From Candidatus Bathyarchaeia archaeon (GTDB lineage Archaea > Thermoproteota > Bathyarchaeia > 40CM-2-53-6 > DTGE01), in the NCBI GenBank assembly GCA_038852285.1, contig JAWCKG010000003.1, forward strand, positions 62,001-126,000: a stretch of 64,000 bases of DNA, read 5' to 3'. The first letter of the stretch is position 1; every line of letters begins with the position of its first letter. A program made the translations under genes and the position numbers. Below, in pieces: positions 61,405 through 64,000 of this stretch. The notes under the pieces were generated by a model, which worked only from the letters and a program-made list of their open reading frames with translations, was not told where the DNA came from and searched no databases.

Positions 61405-62163
61405 ATGCGCGAGTTTAAAGCAAGTTTTCGCCGTTTGTTCATCAATCTTGTTAAGGCGAGGAGAACGATTCGAGGCCCACTCCTTCAGAAGCGTATTTCG
61501 AAGAAGGATTTAAGGTTCATCCTGGAGGCCGCTAGGTGGGCTCCCTCGGGACATAACACGCAACCCTGGGAGTTCATCGTCGTTGAGGATGAGGGTTTGA
61601 AAGAGAAGATCAGTGAATCCACCAGGCGCGTATATGAGGAGTTGCTGGGAGACGAGGAGAAGTTGAAGACGACCTTTGGAAACTATGGAAGATGGCTTCA
61701 TCGAGAACATGGGAGAAAGGATGGAATATATGTTCAGAAGCCGACCACCTACAGTGAGAGGAAGTCTAATACATTCAACTTGGAGGGGTTAAAGATAAGG
61801 GCTGGAGATTACTGTAGACTGGTTTCAGACGCTCCAGCTTTGCTGATAACACTGCTAGACAGGGAAAGATCTCCTCCCAACATGTCTAGAGGCTTGATCT
61901 CACTGATCAGCGTGGGGGCTGCTTTACAGAATATTCGCTTGGCCGCGAGAACCATGGGAGTAGGATGCCAAGACCTGGCTAGACCCATAGACACGGTGGA
62001 AGGGGAGAAAAGGTTGAAGCAGATATTGGGGATTCCGGAAAGGTTTAAGGTGGTAAGCGTGATGAGGCTTGGATACCTGAAACCCGGCGCCACGCATCCT
62101 TACAAGTCCAATTTCAGAAGGCCCTTAAAAAGCCTCGTCCACTCTAACCTCTTCACCCGATGA
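61405..62163 (+). CDS. nitroreductase-family FMN protein
   Basis: 252 residues. RRTIRGPLLQKRISKKDL, then AARWAPSGHNTQPWEFIVV is the FMN-binding start of the family, and GAALQNIRLAARTMGVG(C) the later helix. It probably reduces flavin, quinone or nitro-aromatic substrates with NAD(P)H; substrate unknown. It is divergent from the molybdoenzyme and might act as a redox partner, though nothing shows this. Confidence 0.88.
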   Translation: MREFKASFRRLFINLVKARRTIRGPLLQKRISKKDLRFILEAARWAPSGHNTQPWEFIVVEDEGLKEKISESTRRVYEELLGDEEKLKTTFGNYGRWLHREHGRKDGIYVQKPTTYSERKSNTFNLEGLKIRAGDYCRLVSDAPALLITLLDRERSPPNMSRGLISLISVGAALQNIRLAARTMGVGCQDLARPIDTVEGEKRLKQILGIPERFKVVSVMRLGYLKPGATHPYKSNFRRPLKSLVHSNLFTR

Positions 62164-62406
62164 GTGTGGGGCAAGGAATTAAAACGTTGACGTAATTCCA
62201 GATATTGAGGAACAGTAGACCAGGCTTTTAAAGAAAGAGCTTTGGGCTGAGGTTTAAACCTGTAGGAATGTATTGAGGAATGGTTTATAGAATGTAAGCG
62301 TAGGGTGAAGATGAGAGCGTTGAAACCATTCTTGGTGGTTTTATTACAGTGGTGGTTGGATTATCCATCCTAACCCTTAAATATCATACCCCGCAATCAA
62401 TCCGGT

Positions 62407-62895
62407 ATGACAGGTAAAGCTCCTCTAGCGTTGCGCTTGATGAGGCTGGCAACCCTTTCCTCGCTGTGCGTCGCAGGCTCTTTTATTCACCCACCCTCTC
62501 CGGTTCAAACAATCGCGTTCGACTCAGCCCCAGGATTCTTCGCAGCTCTATACTTCGGAGCCGTGGAAGGGGCTGTTGTAACGGGGTTGGGGCACTTTAT
62601 CACCTCAATAATAAACGGATTTCCTTTAGGGGTTTTACACCTCCCCATAGCCTTGGGCATGGCCTTGGCAGGAGGCGTGGTGGGAGCGGTTAACCAAGTC
62701 CACTTAAGATACGGGTTTATTCCAGCCACGTTAGCGGGCGTGGCCGTGAACACGGGTTTATTTGCGGTCGCGGCTCCAGCGTTAGGCTGGTACGCCTCTC
62801 TGCTGCTTATTCCCTTCTTGTTAACCGCGTCCTCTCTAAACATGGGGTTGGCCGCCGCGGTTTACCTTGGTTTAAGAGGAAGACTACGGGTTTAA
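62407..62895 (+). CDS. ECF-transporter S-component-like membrane protein
   Basis: 162 residues with about five hydrophobic segments (FFAALYFGAVEGAVVTGLGHF, LHLPIALGMALAGGVVGAV, SLNMGLAAAVYLGLRG). The size and pattern are those of small substrate-binding S components of energy-coupling-factor vitamin transporters. The next gene is AIR-synthase-like, an arrangement seen in the CblT/CblS alpha-ribazole salvage pair. The energising EcfA/EcfT proteins are not in the window. Confidence 0.65.
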   Translation: MTGKAPLALRLMRLATLSSLCVAGSFIHPPSPVQTIAFDSAPGFFAALYFGAVEGAVVTGLGHFITSIINGFPLGVLHLPIALGMALAGGVVGAVNQVHLRYGFIPATLAGVAVNTGLFAVAAPALGWYASLLLIPFLLTASSLNMGLAAAVYLGLRGRLRV

Positions 62896-62912
62896 CGGGT
62901 GATCCGCCTACG

Positions 62913-63656
62913 GTGAATGGAAGGTTGAAAACCTCCCGGGACGTCCTCGTCTACCCTCTTGGGAAGAGGGTGCTGGTGGTTGGATGTGACTCAAGCGGGG
63001 GAGTGGGTCCAAAACCATTAGACGTGGTTAACGTAAGCGGACATGTCGTCGGCAGGTATGTGGCGCGGGTGGCTTTGATGGAGGTGCTCTCCACCGGGGC
63101 TGAACCCTTCTGCTTGGTTAACACGAGTTGCGTTGAGCCTAAGCCTCTAGGGGAGGAGGTTTTGAGGGGTATAAGGGATGAGGTTCAGGAGGCAGGTTTA
63201 GATCGCATTGTTTTCACGGGAAGCTCTGAGAAAAACTTGCAGGTCCAGCAAACAGCCACGGGGGTCGTCATACTCGGTTTGGCTGAGAAGGAGCAGTTGA
63301 GGATCGGGGTGTCCAGAAGGGGGGATTTGATCTTGGCTTTGGGGAGACCATGTGTTGGAATGGAGGTGGTCGCCCATGAAGACGAGGTGGCCGATGTTCA
63401 GGATCTTCGTATAATGCTTGAAGAAGATTCGATCCATGAGGTCATCCCGGTTGGGTCTAAAGGAATCATTCACGAAGCCGAAACATTGGCTCAAGACTCA
63501 TGCCTCGATTTAAAGCTTGAAACTGAGCCTGATGTGGATTTAAATAAGTCAGCGGGACCTAGCACCGTCCTCTTGGCCACGGCTCAGCCGTCAGCTCTTA
63601 GAAGATTGAGGAAGAAGTTTCGAAAACCGATGAGCATAGTTGGACGCCTTGACTGA
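62913..63656 (+). CDS. AIR-synthase/PurM-like protein, possible alpha-ribazole kinase
   Basis: 247-residue member of the AIR-synthase/selenophosphate-synthetase-related fold. VLVVGCDSSGGVGPKP near the N terminus fits the acidic ATP/Mg loop, VARVALMEVLSTGAEPF the dimer helix, and LILALGRPCVGMEV the central strand of family members. Start GTG at 62913, 17 bases after the S-component gene, so co-transcribed. CblS, a PurM-family alpha-ribazole kinase, pairs with the transporter CblT in Firmicutes; function here is by analogy only. Confidence 0.65.
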   Translation: MNGRLKTSRDVLVYPLGKRVLVVGCDSSGGVGPKPLDVVNVSGHVVGRYVARVALMEVLSTGAEPFCLVNTSCVEPKPLGEEVLRGIRDEVQEAGLDRIVFTGSSEKNLQVQQTATGVVILGLAEKEQLRIGVSRRGDLILALGRPCVGMEVVAHEDEVADVQDLRIMLEEDSIHEVIPVGSKGIIHEAETLAQDSCLDLKLETEPDVDLNKSAGPSTVLLATAQPSALRRLRKKFRKPMSIVGRLD

Positions 63657-63712
63657 ACGTAAGGCAAAGCCAGCTCCCCTGGCCACTTAACGAATCCCTT
63701 TTTCAGATCGAA

Positions 63713-63724
63713 AAGAGGCCTCTT
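63713..63724. repeat. 12-bp perfect palindrome
   Basis: AAGAGGCCTCTT follows the AIR-synthase-like gene by about 57 bases and may end its transcript. Confidence 0.35.
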
Positions 63725-63865
63725 CGAATGGGTTTGAAATTCATAAAAGCTCAATCAGAGTGACTCAAATTCTCCTTATCAGATGCGTTTCGATGGTTTG
63801 TGGGTGTTTCTTGGCTTCGAGGAGTTTATAGGAGTCTTTTATGATGGTTGAATTAGGGGGTCGGT

Positions 63866-64000
63866 GTGATCGATCGCTACGAGTTCGGTTTAATGGTTGT
63901 TTCAGGTAGGCGTTACGGTGGGGATTTAATTCTTTACCGTGACATGGTTGTTGATGATCGATGGTGGAGGAGGGAAGGGCATAGGTTAAACGTAGAGGAC
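63866..64000 (+). CDS. Mth938-like domain protein, N-terminal part
   Basis: 45 codons from GTG to the right edge, beginning MIDRYEFGLMVVSGRRYGGD and continuing through DRWWRREGH to LNVED, matching the Mth938/DUF498 pattern (YxFGxMVVxGxxYxxDL; WWRxxGHxLxxED). A GGGGG tract (63856-63860) lies five bases before the GTG. Family function is unknown; it also occurs in human AAMDC. It continues beyond the window. Confidence 0.75.
   Translation, partial: MIDRYEFGLMVVSGRRYGGDLILYRDMVVDDRWWRREGHRLNVED

Noticed and set aside
1-64000. CRISPR arrays, insertion sequences, rRNA and tRNA genes, and a replication origin
   Set aside because: No regularly spaced repeats, transposase-like proteins, rRNA blocks or clear cloverleaves were seen, and no Orc1/Cdc6 gene is present.

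Overview
The window is archaeal chromosome with no sign of plasmid, phage, IS element, CRISPR, rRNA or tRNA sequence. The evidence is the gene content: archaeal/eukaryotic-type ribosomal proteins (L7Ae, L10e, L15e, L21e, L24e, L44e, S3ae, S6e, S24e, S27e, S27ae, S28e), aIF2 alpha and gamma, aIF5A, aIF5B/IF2, PCNA, GINS, the PriS/PriL primase, TFB, TFS, Spt4, RNA polymerase subunits L, F (Rpb4) and E (Rpb7), exosome Csl4, KEOPS subunits, AglB, and ether-lipid enzymes. TATA-like boxes lie about 25-50 bases upstream of many starts. The Rpn11-like JAMM protein, the PAC4-like protein and the short L15e suggest the TACK side of the Archaea, perhaps a Bathyarchaeia-like lineage. That placement is inference and was not tested by phylogeny.

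Layout. 1-3.4 kb: start of a COG3199 NAD kinase-like gene and ileS. 3.5-6.3 kb: aglB with an unusual C-terminal Ig-like extension. 6.4-7.2 kb: a broken membrane-anchored methyltransferase gene. 7.2-12.7 kb (minus): nop10, aIF2 alpha, S27e, L44e, then GINS, priS, priL, PCNA and TFS. 12.7-19.2 kb (minus): DUF99, RNase III-like, rpoL, csl4, METTL5-like methyltransferase, dph2, ppsA, L10e. 19.4-24.4 kb (minus): trmJ, ksgA, DUF655, rpoF, L21e, srp54, and a VTT membrane protein. 24.5-33.4 kb: mixed strands with aIF5A, a Clp1/Grc3-like kinase, a PAC4-like protein, an HD hydrolase, tmk, tfb-gar1, L15e, a tautomerase, a JAMM protease and a YchF/OLA1-type GTPase. 33.5-42.7 kb: a GlmU-like enzyme, S3ae, membrane proteins, serS, pcc1-recJ-S15, and an ITPase-bud32-kae1 group. 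42.8-45.9 kb (plus): aIF2 gamma, an Fcf1-like PIN protein, rpoE, spt4, and a dephospho-CoA kinase. 45.9-53.3 kb (minus): S27ae, S24e, S6e, IF2, L24e, S28e, L7Ae, gltX, DUF2070. 53.3-55.5 kb: divergent archaeal lipid genes. 55.9-64 kb is more accessory: a copper ATPase, a cyclase-family hydrolase, an orphan molybdopterin enzyme, a nitroreductase, an ECF-type S component with an AIR-synthase-like protein (a CblT/CblS-like pair), and the start of an Mth938-like gene.

Most of the window is a tightly packed information-processing core in which genes overlap by a few bases and share promoters. Three of the KEOPS genes (kae1, bud32, pcc1) occur here in two clusters, and both RNA polymerase stalk subunits (E and F) are present. 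The observations most worth following are S27ae with an apparent CTG start; the doubly broken methyltransferase (in-frame TAG plus a frameshift); a small protein resembling eukaryotic proteasome assembly chaperone 4; a stand-alone Rpn11-like JAMM protease; a CblT/CblS-like pair; and an orphan acetylene-hydratase-like molybdoenzyme with His in place of the expected Asp. I found no clearly new multi-gene system. Recognition was by eye from remembered family signatures, with no database search.
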